64,000 bases of DNA, taken from Bacteroidaceae bacterium (GTDB lineage Bacteria > Bacteroidota > Bacteroidia > Bacteroidales > Bacteroidaceae). Shown here one piece after another: positions 1 to 9,331 of this stretch. The stretch's first letter is position 1; each line of letters begins with the position of its first letter. The notes under the pieces were generated by a model that saw only the letters and a program-made list of their open reading frames with translations, did not search any database and was not told where the DNA came from. The DNA is taken from the NCBI GenBank assembly GCA_016280445.1, contig JAEEGS010000009.1:50705-114704 (forward strand), read 5' to 3'. Made by a program: the position numbers and the translations under genes.

Positions 1-84
1 ATGCTTGCCTACTACATTGCCGTAGCAAAGGGCAAGGATGTGGATCAGCCACGCAACTTGGCAAAATCAGTGACAGTGGAATAA
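1..84 (+). CDS. glmS: Glutamine--fructose-6-phosphate aminotransferase, C-terminal end (partial)
   Basis: Only the last 27 residues and the stop codon lie in the window. The tail, ending DVDQPRNLAKSVTVE, is the very conserved C-terminus of GlmS, which makes glucosamine-6-phosphate from fructose-6-phosphate and glutamine for peptidoglycan and lipid A precursors. The reading frame is open from the first base, so the gene continues to the left. It ends 22 bases before carA, another glutamine amidotransferase gene, in the same direction. Confidence 0.9.
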   Translation: MLAYYIAVAKGKDVDQPRNLAKSVTVE

Positions 85-106
85 TCAAAAACACTCAATA
101 CACAAA

Positions 107-1222
107 ATGAGAAACGTAACACTTTTGTTAGAAGACGGCACCGCTTTCCACGGCAAATCTTTCGGATATGAAAAACCTGTGGCTGGCGAGGTGGTCTTCA
201 ACACCGCCATGATGGGTTATCCTGAGAGTTTGACAGACCCCTCTTATGCGGGTCAGCTCATGGCACTCACCTACCCTCTTGTCGGCAACTATGGTGTGCC
301 TCCCTTCAGCATAGAAGAGAACGGCATCGCCACTTTCATGGAAAGCGAAAAAATCCATGCGGAGGCTATCATCGTCAGTGACTACAGCGAAGAATACTCC
401 CACTGGAATGCCAAGGAAAGTTTGGCCGATTGGCTAAAACGTGAGCAAGTGCCAGGCATTACCGGCATCGACACTCGCCAACTTACCAAAGTGCTCCGTG
501 AACATGGTGTGATGATGGGCAAAATCCTCTTCGACGATGAGCCGGACAATATCCCCACAGCACAATATGAGGGCGTGAACTATATCGCCAAGGTTTCTTG
601 CAAGGAGGTGGTGCGGTATCAGAGCAATCAGAGTTCTCAGAATACTCCCAAGAAGGTTCTCCTTGTTGACTGCGGTGTGAAGAACAACATCATCCGTTGC
701 CTGCTCAAACGTGGCGTTGAGGTGATTCGTGTTCCTTGGAACTATGACTTCAACACGCTCGACTTTGACGGACTTTTCCTGGCTAATGGTCCTGGTGACC
801 CCGATACAGCTACTGACGCTGTGGAAAACATCAAAACTTTCCTTGCTGAGGAGAAGGCTAAAGCAGCCAAGGGCGAGAAGGTACGTCCTTGCATGGGTAT
901 CTGTATGGGAAACCAATTGCTTTCAAAGGCTGCCGGTGCCAAGATATACAAACTGAAATACGGACACCGTTCCCACAACCAGCCCGTTCAGCAGGTGGGC
1001 ACCAACCGTTGCTTCATCACCTCGCAGAACCACGGCTATGCAGTGGACAGCACTACCCTTCCATCCGATTGGGAACCTCTCTTCGTCAACATGAACGACG
1101 GTTCTAACGAAGGCATCCGCCATAAGAAGTACCCCTGGTTCTCGGCACAGTTCCATCCTGAGGCTACCAGCGGTCCTGTCGACACGGAGTTTATGTTTGA
1201 TGAATTTGTAGAAATCCTTTAA
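107..1222 (+). CDS. carA: Carbamoyl-phosphate synthase small (glutaminase) subunit
   Basis: Hydrolyses glutamine and channels ammonia to CarB for carbamoyl phosphate, the precursor of arginine and pyrimidines. The 371-residue length is normal. Residues 1-150 form the CPSase small-chain domain (FNTAMMGYPESLTDPSYAG region). Residues 183-371 are a class I glutamine amidotransferase with nucleophile Cys266 in GICMGNQ and the His350/Glu352 pair in FHPEA. The usual GHQ after the nucleophile is GNQ here, as in some other CarA proteins. The carB start follows 12 bases after the stop, so the two are one transcript. Confidence 0.97.
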   Translation: MRNVTLLLEDGTAFHGKSFGYEKPVAGEVVFNTAMMGYPESLTDPSYAGQLMALTYPLVGNYGVPPFSIEENGIATFMESEKIHAEAIIVSDYSEEYSHWNAKESLADWLKREQVPGITGIDTRQLTKVLREHGVMMGKILFDDEPDNIPTAQYEGVNYIAKVSCKEVVRYQSNQSSQNTPKKVLLVDCGVKNNIIRCLLKRGVEVIRVPWNYDFNTLDFDGLFLANGPGDPDTATDAVENIKTFLAEEKAKAAKGEKVRPCMGICMGNQLLSKAAGAKIYKLKYGHRSHNQPVQQVGTNRCFITSQNHGYAVDSTTLPSDWEPLFVNMNDGSNEGIRHKKYPWFSAQFHPEATSGPVDTEFMFDEFVEIL

Positions 1223-1234
1223 GACATCAAGACA

Positions 1235-4200
1235 ATGAATAGATCTCATATAAAGAAAGTGCTCCTTCTTGGTTCTGGAGCCTTGAAGATTGGCGAGGCG
1301 GGCGAATTCGACTACTCAGGTAGTCAGGCTCTGAAAGCCTTGAAGGAAGAAGGTATCGAAACCGTCCTTATCAATCCAAATATCGCCACGGTGCAGACCT
1401 CGGAAGGTGTTGCTGACAAGATTTATTTCTTGCCCGTCACACCTTTCTTTGTGGAGAAGGTTATCCAGAAGGAGAAACCGCAGGGCATTCTCTTAGCCTT
1501 CGGTGGACAAACCGCACTCAACTGCGGTGTGGAACTCTATCAACAGCACATCCTTGAGAAATATAACGTCCAAGTGCTTGGCACTCCTGTTCAGGCCATC
1601 ATCGACACAGAAGACCGTGAACTCTTCGTGAAGAAATTGGATGAGATTGATGTGAAGACCATCAAGAGCCACGCTTGCGATAATATCGAAGATGCACGTA
1701 AAGCGGCTGCCGACCTCGGCTATCCCGTCATCATCCGTGCGGCATACGCACTCGGCGGTCTTGGCTCAGGTTTTTGTGACAACGAGGATGAACTCAACAA
1801 GATTGCGGAGAAAGCCTTCTCGTTCTCTCCACAGGTGCTTGTCGAGAAATCGTTGAAGGGTTGGAAAGAAATTGAGTATGAAGTGGTGCGTGACCGTTTC
1901 GACAACTGCATCACCGTCTGCAACATGGAGAACTTCGACCCCCTCGGCATCCACACAGGAGAGTCGATTGTGATTGCTCCTTCGCAGACTCTCACCAATA
2001 GCGAATACCATAAACTTAGAGCACTTGCCATTAAGATTATTCGCCATATCGGCATTGTCGGCGAGTGCAACGTACAATATGCATTCGACCCTGAAAGCGA
2101 GGATTACCGTGTGATTGAGGTGAACGCTCGTCTTTCCCGTTCATCGGCTTTGGCATCGAAAGCAACAGGCTATCCATTGGCCTTTGTCGCTGCCAAGCTC
2201 GGCCTCGGCTATGGTCTCTTCGATTTGAAGAACTCCGTCACCAAGACCACCTCTGCCTTCTTCGAACCAGCCCTCGACTACGTGGTGTGCAAGATTCCAC
2301 GTTGGGATCTCGGAAAGTTCCGCGGAGTTGACCGTGAACTCGGCTCATCTATGAAATCTGTGGGTGAGGTGATGGCCATTGGCCGCACCTTCGAGGAAGC
2401 CATTCAGAAGGGACTCCGCATGATTGGCCAGGGTCTGCATGGATTCGTTGGCAACCACGAACTGGAAATTGAAGATGTGGATGCAGCCCTCAAGGCACCG
2501 ACAGACAAGCGTGTACTTGTGGTGGAAAAGGCTCTGCACATGGGCTACACTGTTGACCACATCCACGACCTCACTAAGATTGACAAGTGGTTCCTCTGCA
2601 AGTTGCAGAACATCCTCAATACTTACGTTGAGTTACAGCAGAAAGGAGCCATCCAACACGTTGATGCGGAACTGATGCGCCGTGCCAAAGTGCAGGGCTT
2701 CACTGATTTCCAGATTGCTCGTGCAGTAGGTCTCGAAAGTCTTATCGATGCTGAAATCGCAACCAAACTGGTGCGTGAACTTCGCAAGCAGATGGGAATC
2801 CTTCCTTCTGTCAAACAGATAGACACCCTTGCTGCTGAATATCCTGCCCAAACAAATTACCTCTACCTTACCTACCAAGGCTGTGGTTCTGTGGGCAGTG
2901 ATCATGCCGCAGCAAAGGGGACGAACCAGCATGATATTACTTACGAGAACGACCGACGTTCCATCATCGTCTTGGGTTCCGGTGCTTACAGAATCGGTTC
3001 AAGTGTTGAGTTTGACTGGTGTGGTGTTCAAGCACTTAACACCATCCGAAAAGAGGGTTATCGTTCCGTGATGATTAACTATAATCCTGAAACGGTTTCG
3101 ACTGACTACGATATGTGCGACCGTCTCTATTTCGATGAACTCACCTTTGAGCGTGTGATGGACATCATTGAGTTGGAGAATCCGCACGGAGTCATTGTGT
3201 CGACAGGTGGACAGATTCCAAATAACCTCGCCATGCGTCTCGACAGCGAGCGAGTGCCCATCCTCGGCACTTCCGCGAAGAGCATCGACAATGCCGAAGA
3301 CCGCGACAAGTTCTCAGCTATGTGTGACCGCATCGGTGTGGATCAGCCAGCATGGGCTGCACTCACCTCGATGGACGATATCAACCAGTTCATTAATAAG
3401 GTTGGATTTCCTGTCCTTGTGCGTCCGTCCTATGTGTTGTCAGGTGCAGCGATGAATGTCTGCTCAAACCAAGAAGAACTGGAACGATTCCTCCAACTTG
3501 CCGCCAACATTAGCAAAAAGCATCCTGTGGTGGTCAGCAAGTTCCACGAGCACAACAAGGAAATCGAAATGGATGCGGTGGCAAAGGATGGCGAGATTAT
3601 CGCTTATGCCATCAGCGAACACATCGAGTTTGCAGGTGTCCACTCAGGCGATGCAACTATCCAGTTCCCACCTCAGAAGATATATGTCGAGACCGTTCGC
3701 CAAATCAAGAAGGTCTCCAAAAAGATTGCTAAAGAACTGAACATCTCAGGTCCGTTCAACATCCAGTTCCTTGCCGAGCAGAACCATCTGCGCGTCATCG
3801 AATGCAATTTGCGCGCCTCGCGTTCCTTCCCGTTCGTGTCGAAGGTGCTGAAACTCAACTTGATTGAACTGGCTACAAAAATCATGCTTGGTGTGCCCTT
3901 CGAGCGTCCTGACAAGAATCTCTTTGACCTCGACTACGTGGGCATCAAGGCATCGCAGTTCTCTTTCAATCGCTTGCAAAAGGCTGACCCCGTACTGGGT
4001 GTCGATATGGCATCGACTGGTGAAGTGGGCTGCATCGGTGACGATACGGCATCTGCCCTACTCTGTGCCATGCTTTCCGTGGGACATCGTATTCCGAAGA
4101 AAGGCATTCTTCTCTCTACAGGCCCAGGCAAGCAGAAAGCCGACATGCTCCGTGCTGCCCAGCAACTCATCGAACATGGTTACCGACTCTATGCCACAGG

Positions 4201-4501
4201 CGGCACCTCTCATTATTTAGCAGAGAACGGCATTGACAATACGCTCGTTCATTGGCCCAGCGAGGAAAGTCAGCAGCCACAAGCCCTTGACCTGCTCCAC
4301 AGCCACGACATAGACATGGTGGTCAACGTGCCCAAGAACCTCTCTGTTGGCGAACTCACCAATGGCTACAAGATACGCCGTGCTGCCATTGACCTCAACA
4401 TTCCTCTTATCACGAACTCCCGCCTTGCCTCTGCTTTCATCGATGCCTTCTGCACGAAGAGCCTCGACGATATTGAAATCAAGGCATGGAGCGAGTTCTA
4501 A
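1235..4501 (+). CDS. carB: Carbamoyl-phosphate synthase large subunit
   Basis: Makes carbamoyl phosphate from ammonia, bicarbonate and two ATP in the cytoplasm. At 1088 residues it is full length. It shows the internal duplication of the family: two synthetase halves, each with a pre-ATP-grasp segment (VLLLGSGALKIGEAGEFDYS near the N-terminus and VLGSGAYRIGSSVEFDWCG near residue 580) and an ATP-grasp domain. The last roughly 140 residues are the MGS-like allosteric domain (GILLSTGPGKQKADML onward), where UMP and ornithine act in enterobacterial enzymes. It directly follows carA and is closed by a strong terminator at 4564-4612. Confidence 0.97.
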   Translation: MNRSHIKKVLLLGSGALKIGEAGEFDYSGSQALKALKEEGIETVLINPNIATVQTSEGVADKIYFLPVTPFFVEKVIQKEKPQGILLAFGGQTALNCGVELYQQHILEKYNVQVLGTPVQAIIDTEDRELFVKKLDEIDVKTIKSHACDNIEDARKAAADLGYPVIIRAAYALGGLGSGFCDNEDELNKIAEKAFSFSPQVLVEKSLKGWKEIEYEVVRDRFDNCITVCNMENFDPLGIHTGESIVIAPSQTLTNSEYHKLRALAIKIIRHIGIVGECNVQYAFDPESEDYRVIEVNARLSRSSALASKATGYPLAFVAAKLGLGYGLFDLKNSVTKTTSAFFEPALDYVVCKIPRWDLGKFRGVDRELGSSMKSVGEVMAIGRTFEEAIQKGLRMIGQGLHGFVGNHELEIEDVDAALKAPTDKRVLVVEKALHMGYTVDHIHDLTKIDKWFLCKLQNILNTYVELQQKGAIQHVDAELMRRAKVQGFTDFQIARAVGLESLIDAEIATKLVRELRKQMGILPSVKQIDTLAAEYPAQTNYLYLTYQGCGSVGSDHAAAKGTNQHDITYENDRRSIIVLGSGAYRIGSSVEFDWCGVQALNTIRKEGYRSVMINYNPETVSTDYDMCDRLYFDELTFERVMDIIELENPHGVIVSTGGQIPNNLAMRLDSERVPILGTSAKSIDNAEDRDKFSAMCDRIGVDQPAWAALTSMDDINQFINKVGFPVLVRPSYVLSGAAMNVCSNQEELERFLQLAANISKKHPVVVSKFHEHNKEIEMDAVAKDGEIIAYAISEHIEFAGVHSGDATIQFPPQKIYVETVRQIKKVSKKIAKELNISGPFNIQFLAEQNHLRVIECNLRASRSFPFVSKVLKLNLIELATKIMLGVPFERPDKNLFDLDYVGIKASQFSFNRLQKADPVLGVDMASTGEVGCIGDDTASALLCAMLSVGHRIPKKGILLSTGPGKQKADMLRAAQQLIEHGYRLYATGGTSHYLAENGIDNTLVHWPSEESQQPQALDLLHSHDIDMVVNVPKNLSVGELTNGYKIRRAAIDLNIPLITNSRLASAFIDAFCTKSLDDIEIKAWSEF

Positions 4502-4563
4502 AGATGTCCCATCCCTTATAGGCAACGTCGTTTCCACTTAATTGAAACGCCCGTTTCCTATCA

Positions 4564-4612
4564 AATAGCACCGCCGTTCCCAATTCATTGGCAACGGCGG
4601 TGCTATTTTTTT
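4564..4612 (+). terminator. Rho-independent terminator after carB
   Basis: A perfect 15-bp stem, 4564-4578 pairing with 4593-4607, has a 14-base loop and is followed by a run of T to 4612. It lies between the convergent carB (+) and dapA (-). The A residues just before the stem are too few to make it an equally good terminator for the minus strand. Confidence 0.9.
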
Positions 4613-4627
4613 ATGTTATATAGAAAT

Positions 4628-5530
4628 TCAGCACTTGATGTTGAGTTCCTTAATAATAGCTGAAATTTTTTCGAAAGTGGAGATGCGGGACGGCACGAGG
4701 GGGAGACGAAGCTCGTTCTCAATCAGTCCCATCGAGTTGAGCATGGCTTTTACGCCTGCGGGGTTGCCATCGACGAAAAGGAGTTTGAAGAGTTCGGTGA
4801 ACTGATGGTGGATGGTCAGGGCGTTGTTGTAGTCGCCGTTGAGAGCAAGACGTACCATGCGGCTGAACTCTTTGGGCAATGCATTACCGATGACGGAGAT
4901 GACTCCAACTGCACCAAGGGTGATGAGGGGGAAGGTGATGCCATCATCGCCGGAAATGACATCAAAGTGTGCGGGCTTGTTCTTGATGATGTCATCAATC
5001 TGTGTGAAGTTGCCCGATGCCTCCTTTATAGCCACGATGTTCTCGCATTCATTAGCCAGACGGAGGGTTGTTTCTGCCGTCATGTTAACTCCCACACGTC
5101 CAGGCACATTATAAAGCACAACGGACAGGTTGCGCGTGCTGGCTGCTGCAGCGATGGCCTTGAAATGCTGGTAGAGTCCTTCCTGCGATGGCTTGTTGTA
5201 GTAGGGACAAACGCTAAGAATACCTTGGATGCCCGTGAAGTCGTCCGTCTTGATTTGTTCCACGACGGCTGCGGTGTTGTTTCCTCCGCACCCCATGAGG
5301 ATAGGCACTTGTCCGTTCACTTTCTCTACTACAAGTTGCTTCACCATCTGTCGCTCCTCGACGGAAAGCGTTGGTGTCTCGGCAGTGGTTCCCAGCAGGC
5401 AGATGAAGTCCACTCCGTTGGAGAGTTGGTAGTCAAGCAGACGACGCAACGAGGTGGTGTCTACTGCACCTTCTTTGGTGAAGGGGGTGATGAGCGCTAC
5501 GCCCAGTCCTTTAAATTTGTTATGTACCAT
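4628..5530 (-). CDS. dapA: 4-hydroxy-tetrahydrodipicolinate synthase
   Basis: Condenses pyruvate with aspartate semialdehyde, the first committed step to diaminopimelate and lysine. The 300 residues form one TIM barrel of the DHDPS/NAL family. Visible active-site residues are Lys169 in AIKEASGN (Schiff base with pyruvate), Tyr140 in VVLYNVPGR, and the GTTAE motif at 47-51. The family also contains N-acetylneuraminate lyase, but GTTAETPTL and the YNVPGR context fit DapA. It is the last gene of the minus-strand run glnS, TPR protein, dapA, with a 24-base gap to the TPR gene. Confidence 0.95.
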   Translation of the reverse strand: MVHNKFKGLGVALITPFTKEGAVDTTSLRRLLDYQLSNGVDFICLLGTTAETPTLSVEERQMVKQLVVEKVNGQVPILMGCGGNNTAAVVEQIKTDDFTGIQGILSVCPYYNKPSQEGLYQHFKAIAAAASTRNLSVVLYNVPGRVGVNMTAETTLRLANECENIVAIKEASGNFTQIDDIIKNKPAHFDVISGDDGITFPLITLGAVGVISVIGNALPKEFSRMVRLALNGDYNNALTIHHQFTELFKLLFVDGNPAGVKAMLNSMGLIENELRLPLVPSRISTFEKISAIIKELNIKC

Positions 5531-5554
5531 ATAGATATGATGTTTATTTTCGTT

Positions 5555-7174
5555 TTACGAGAAATCCTTGATATATAAATCGTTCTCCTGAAATCTCTTC
5601 ATTAAGTCGTCCGTGTTAGCCTCGGCATAGTCATACCATTGCTCGAAAGGTAGGCTGTATGGGAAATAACCCTCATACACTTTCTTCACCAGGTCAGGTG
5701 TTTCATTACATGCTGTCTTGAAGAGTTTGAGGAACTGGTCTGGCTGTCCCAATTTCAGATAGGTAACTGACTTTGCTGCTGAAATGTTCTTGAAGAATGG
5801 ACTTTTGTGGTTTTCGGGGAAATTACCGAGTGCATCGAGTACGTCTAACGCAAACTGGTCATAGTTGTTGATTAAGAAGGTGAGCGCAATGTCCACTCCC
5901 ATCATTACACGGTCATCTGCCCACTGCAAAGCCAATGAAAAAGTGGAGGTTGCCTCTTGATATTGCTCCAGCGCCAAATGGTTGACGCCCTGCATGAAGT
6001 AACCTTCCGCATATTCCTCGCACTGATTGGTGATGCGCTTGTACATCTCAGCACTTTTCTCGTAATAACCGGCATGATGATAGATGTCCCCTATTTCGGT
6101 GAGCGTCCGCTTGAACTGATTGCAGGCTTCATCGCGAGCCTGTAGTGCTTGATGAACATCTTTCGATTCACAGAAGATGTTGCTTCTCGCTTCCTCATAG
6201 TAACGCTCTGCCTCACTCATCTGTACTTCAATGTCGTGGGCAAGCATTTCCAGACATGCAAACGCTTCTTTGTTTTCACCTGTACGAAACAGCGTCTCGG
6301 CATAAGGGATGGCTTGCGACTGGTCACCTCCCTTGTCCAGATATTCCTTAAAGAGGGCTTTCGCGGTATCGGTCTGCCCCATTGTCTGAAGGGTGTGTGC
6401 TTTGGTCAGCAAGGCGTCAAGGTCGTCAGGATTGACTGCCAAGGCGAAGTCGCACGACTCCAATGCCTGTTCATATTGCTCTGCCAAATATTGTGCCAGT
6501 GCCAGACTTGACCAACCATTTGGCATATAGGGACGTTCTTCCAGCACCTGTGCTAATGACTCGCTCATCAAGTCAGGAAGCTCATTCTCACGGCAGATTT
6601 CCACAATCTGTTCGTCTTCTTCGTATTTGCCCAATGGCTGAAACAGGTCGATGTACTCGCGAATCCATCGGCGCACGGCTGCCATATCTGATTTCTCGTT
6701 CTTGGCGCTATGGCCACCGAGTTCGGCCAGAGAGGAGATGATGTGGATATAGTTTTCGCGCTTGGCCTCTTCTGGTGCGAGTCGATTCTCTTCCATGTCC
6801 AACCATGCGCGCCACATCTGTTCTGCCTTTTCTGTATCGCCATTATTGGCATATTCCATTTGAGCACGTTGATACAGCACATCAGGGTTTGCAACGTCCA
6901 GACGTTGCAACACCTCCATGGCTTTCTCATAGGAATGTTGGTAAATATAGGCAGAACTTTGCATGGAGAGCAACATTTCTTCATCAGGGTGCATGGACAA
7001 TCCTTCGCTGATAGCATCGAGAGCCAATGCAGGCTTGTCGACAGTGAGATAGAAATCCGCAATGTCGGCAAAATCATCTGCATCGAAATAGGTATTTCTA
7101 CCCTTTTTCCGCTGCTCCTCGTATGCTTTCAGCAAGTCCTTAAACTCTTCTGATTGAAAATAACTTCTCGACAT
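5555..7174 (-). CDS. Tetratricopeptide-repeat protein
   Basis: A cytoplasmic-looking protein of 539 residues with no signal peptide, made almost wholly of helical TPR-like repeats (for example ALDAISEGLSMHPDEEMLL, ALESCDFALAVNPDDLDALL and ATSTFSLALQWADDR). Such repeats form protein-binding superhelices. No catalytic domain is visible and I do not recognise a specific function. The start at MSRSYFQSEEF is preferred over an in-frame ATG six codons upstream because conservation-like content begins there; this is a guess. It sits between glnS and dapA on the same strand and is probably co-transcribed. Confidence 0.8.
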   Translation of the reverse strand: MSRSYFQSEEFKDLLKAYEEQRKKGRNTYFDADDFADIADFYLTVDKPALALDAISEGLSMHPDEEMLLSMQSSAYIYQHSYEKAMEVLQRLDVANPDVLYQRAQMEYANNGDTEKAEQMWRAWLDMEENRLAPEEAKRENYIHIISSLAELGGHSAKNEKSDMAAVRRWIREYIDLFQPLGKYEEDEQIVEICRENELPDLMSESLAQVLEERPYMPNGWSSLALAQYLAEQYEQALESCDFALAVNPDDLDALLTKAHTLQTMGQTDTAKALFKEYLDKGGDQSQAIPYAETLFRTGENKEAFACLEMLAHDIEVQMSEAERYYEEARSNIFCESKDVHQALQARDEACNQFKRTLTEIGDIYHHAGYYEKSAEMYKRITNQCEEYAEGYFMQGVNHLALEQYQEATSTFSLALQWADDRVMMGVDIALTFLINNYDQFALDVLDALGNFPENHKSPFFKNISAAKSVTYLKLGQPDQFLKLFKTACNETPDLVKKVYEGYFPYSLPFEQWYDYAEANTDDLMKRFQENDLYIKDFS

Positions 7175-7244
7175 GATGTTTGTGTGAATCAACCATTGTT
7201 CTCATTCATCTCTCCAACACGTCTCTAGCATTAAGTCGTTCCTC

Positions 7245-9026
7245 TCATTTGTTTATCTTCTTCCACGAATCGGTGAGTCCTACCGTGCGGTTGAACACGA
7301 GATGGTCGGGTGTAGAGTCGGGGTCGACATTATAGTAACCTATGCGCTGGAACTGTAGATAATCCATCGGTTTGCGTGTGGCGAGCCACTTCTCCACGTA
7401 TGCCTTCTTCACTTCAAGGCTGTTTGGGTTGAGGAAGGGACGCATGGCTTCTATGCCGCGCACGTCGCCATGTTCCTTGGAGTAGGCAGCCACCTCGTCA
7501 CGCGGGTTCTCAACCATCCACAAGCGGTCGTAGTTTCTCACCTCTGCTTCCAAGCAGTGCTTGCAACTCACCCAGTGAATGGTCTTACCCTTGATCTTCA
7601 TATTGCTGTTGGGTTGGCCAGTCTTCGTCTCAGGAATCAGTTCTGCATGAATCTCCACAATGTTGCCTTCAGCGTCCTTCACCACACAATCCTCCAGATT
7701 CTCGGGACACTGAATAATGTAGGAGTTCTTCAGTCGCACCTGCTTGCCAGGACCCAGACGGAAGAATTTCTTTGGAGCATCCTCCATAAAGTCCTCGCGC
7801 TCTATCCATAGTTCGCGGCTGAACTCTATCTCATGTGTGCCATCGGCTTCATTTTCGGGGTTGTTGATTGCATCATATACCTCTGTCTCTCCTTCGGGGA
7901 AGTTAGTGATGACCAACTTGACAGGGTTGATGACTGCACTGACACGCTGTGCACGTTTGTTCAGATCGTCACGAATAGCAGACTCAAAGAGCGACATCTG
8001 GTTCAGAGCGTCGAACTTCGTGTAGCCAATTTTGTTAATGAATGCAAGAATTCCTTCCGGACTGCAACCACGGCGGCGGAAACCGCAGATGGTCGGCATG
8101 CGGGGGTCGTCCCATCCATTTACCACACCTTCTTCCACCAAAACAAGCAAATTGCGCTTTGAGAGAAGAATGTGAGTTAGATTAAGTTTGTTGAACTCCG
8201 TCTGTCGTGGACGGTTGTCATCGAGGGGATTGTCGGTGCCATCAGTTTGTTTTGCCCAGTCGACAAATAGGTCGTAAAGTGGACGGTGGCTGACAAACTC
8301 CAGCGTACACCACGAGTGTGTCACACCCTCCCAATAGTCGCATTGACCATGGGTGAAGTCATACATCGGGTATGCGTTCCACTGATGGCCTGTGCGCCAG
8401 TGAGGCATGTTGAGCACACGATACATGATGGGGTCACGGAAGTGCATGTTGGGACTGGCCATGTCTATTTTTGCACGCAACACCATCTTCCCTGGTTCCA
8501 CTTTTCCGGAGTTCATCTCCTCGAACAAAAGCAGACTCTCCTCCACGGGACGGTTACGATAAGGTGAGTTGGTACCAGCCTGTGTGGGCGTGCCCTTTTG
8601 TTCGGCAATCTGTTCAGCCGTCTGTTCATCTATATAGGCTCTACCCTGCTTGATAAGTGCCACGGCAAAGTCCCACAACTGCTGGAAGTAGTCGCTGGCA
8701 TAGTAGATGTTTCCCCACTTGAAACCTAACCACTCGATGTCACGCTTGATGGCCTCCACATATTCTGTGTCTTCCTTCTGTGGATTGGTGTCATCCATTC
8801 GAAGATTGCAGACTCCTCCGTATTTTTGTGCCATGCCAAAATCGAGGGCAATCGCCTTCGCGTGTCCAATATGCAGATAACCATTCGGCTCGGGTGGGAA
8901 GCGTGTTTGCATCCTGCCTCCATTCTTGCCCTCAGCCAAATCTTTCACCAATAGTTCTTCGATAAAGTTAAGAGACTCTTTTTTGCCTCCATCTGCCTTT
9001 ATTTCTTCCGAAACATCTGCATTCAT
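7245..9026 (-). CDS. glnS: Glutaminyl-tRNA synthetase
   Basis: Charges tRNA-Gln with glutamine. The class I signature HIGH is at residues 52-55 in PNGYLHIGHAKAI, and the KMSKS equivalent is LLSKR at 287-291. The Rossmann catalytic core is followed by the two beta-barrel anticodon-binding domains. At 593 residues it is somewhat longer than the E. coli enzyme (554), with about 38 extra residues before the catalytic core. Presence of glnS implies direct glutaminylation, at least in part, rather than only the GatCAB route. A Bacteroidota -7 box lies at 9102-9109 on the minus strand. Confidence 0.97.
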   Translation of the reverse strand: MNADVSEEIKADGGKKESLNFIEELLVKDLAEGKNGGRMQTRFPPEPNGYLHIGHAKAIALDFGMAQKYGGVCNLRMDDTNPQKEDTEYVEAIKRDIEWLGFKWGNIYYASDYFQQLWDFAVALIKQGRAYIDEQTAEQIAEQKGTPTQAGTNSPYRNRPVEESLLLFEEMNSGKVEPGKMVLRAKIDMASPNMHFRDPIMYRVLNMPHWRTGHQWNAYPMYDFTHGQCDYWEGVTHSWCTLEFVSHRPLYDLFVDWAKQTDGTDNPLDDNRPRQTEFNKLNLTHILLSKRNLLVLVEEGVVNGWDDPRMPTICGFRRRGCSPEGILAFINKIGYTKFDALNQMSLFESAIRDDLNKRAQRVSAVINPVKLVITNFPEGETEVYDAINNPENEADGTHEIEFSRELWIEREDFMEDAPKKFFRLGPGKQVRLKNSYIIQCPENLEDCVVKDAEGNIVEIHAELIPETKTGQPNSNMKIKGKTIHWVSCKHCLEAEVRNYDRLWMVENPRDEVAAYSKEHGDVRGIEAMRPFLNPNSLEVKKAYVEKWLATRKPMDYLQFQRIGYYNVDPDSTPDHLVFNRTVGLTDSWKKINK

Positions 9027-9101
9027 ATATGTCTTCCTCTATATTAATATATGTGTGTATGTTTTCTGTGTTCGGGCATATAGCCACCTTTATATTGGCT
9101 G

Positions 9102-9109
9102 CAAAATTA
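9102..9109 (-). promoter_or_regulatory. Predicted -7 box for glnS
   Basis: Read on the minus strand the sequence is TAATTTTG followed by C, matching the TAnnTTTG element of Bacteroidota vegetative promoters. It lies 75 bases upstream of the glnS start. No clear TTG element is seen at the expected spacing. Confidence 0.5.
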
Positions 9110-9303
9110 CAACTTTTTTCTCGGTTTGGCACATGTTCAGAGATAAAAATGACAGAAAACCACAAATTATCTGTGTATAACATGCTCAGACAAGATGGCA
9201 AGTGATGCTATTGTTCTTATTTTTTTGTTCCAATAATAAGGAAAGAATCACGAAATGAGCATCTTTTTCCCATGAAAAGCATGTGTGTTAAGTGTTTTTT
9301 TCG

Positions 9304-9312
9304 TAACTTTGC
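9304..9312 (+). promoter_or_regulatory. Predicted -7 box for the amidase gene
   Basis: TAACTTTGC matches TAnnTTTG. It excludes the upstream in-frame ATG at 9272 as start, because transcription would begin near 9317, and so supports ATG 9332. Confidence 0.6.
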
Positions 9313-9331
9313 AACGTTTTATCACATCCCT

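Noticed and set aside
4545..4627. Small RNA between carB and dapA
   Set aside because: The strong hairpin with T tail is fully explained as the carB terminator.
9172..9180. Minus-strand TTATACACA, a match to a DnaA box, about 2.5 kb from dnaA
   Set aside because: It is single. No cluster of further boxes or AT-rich unwinding repeats is seen near it, so it does not support an origin.
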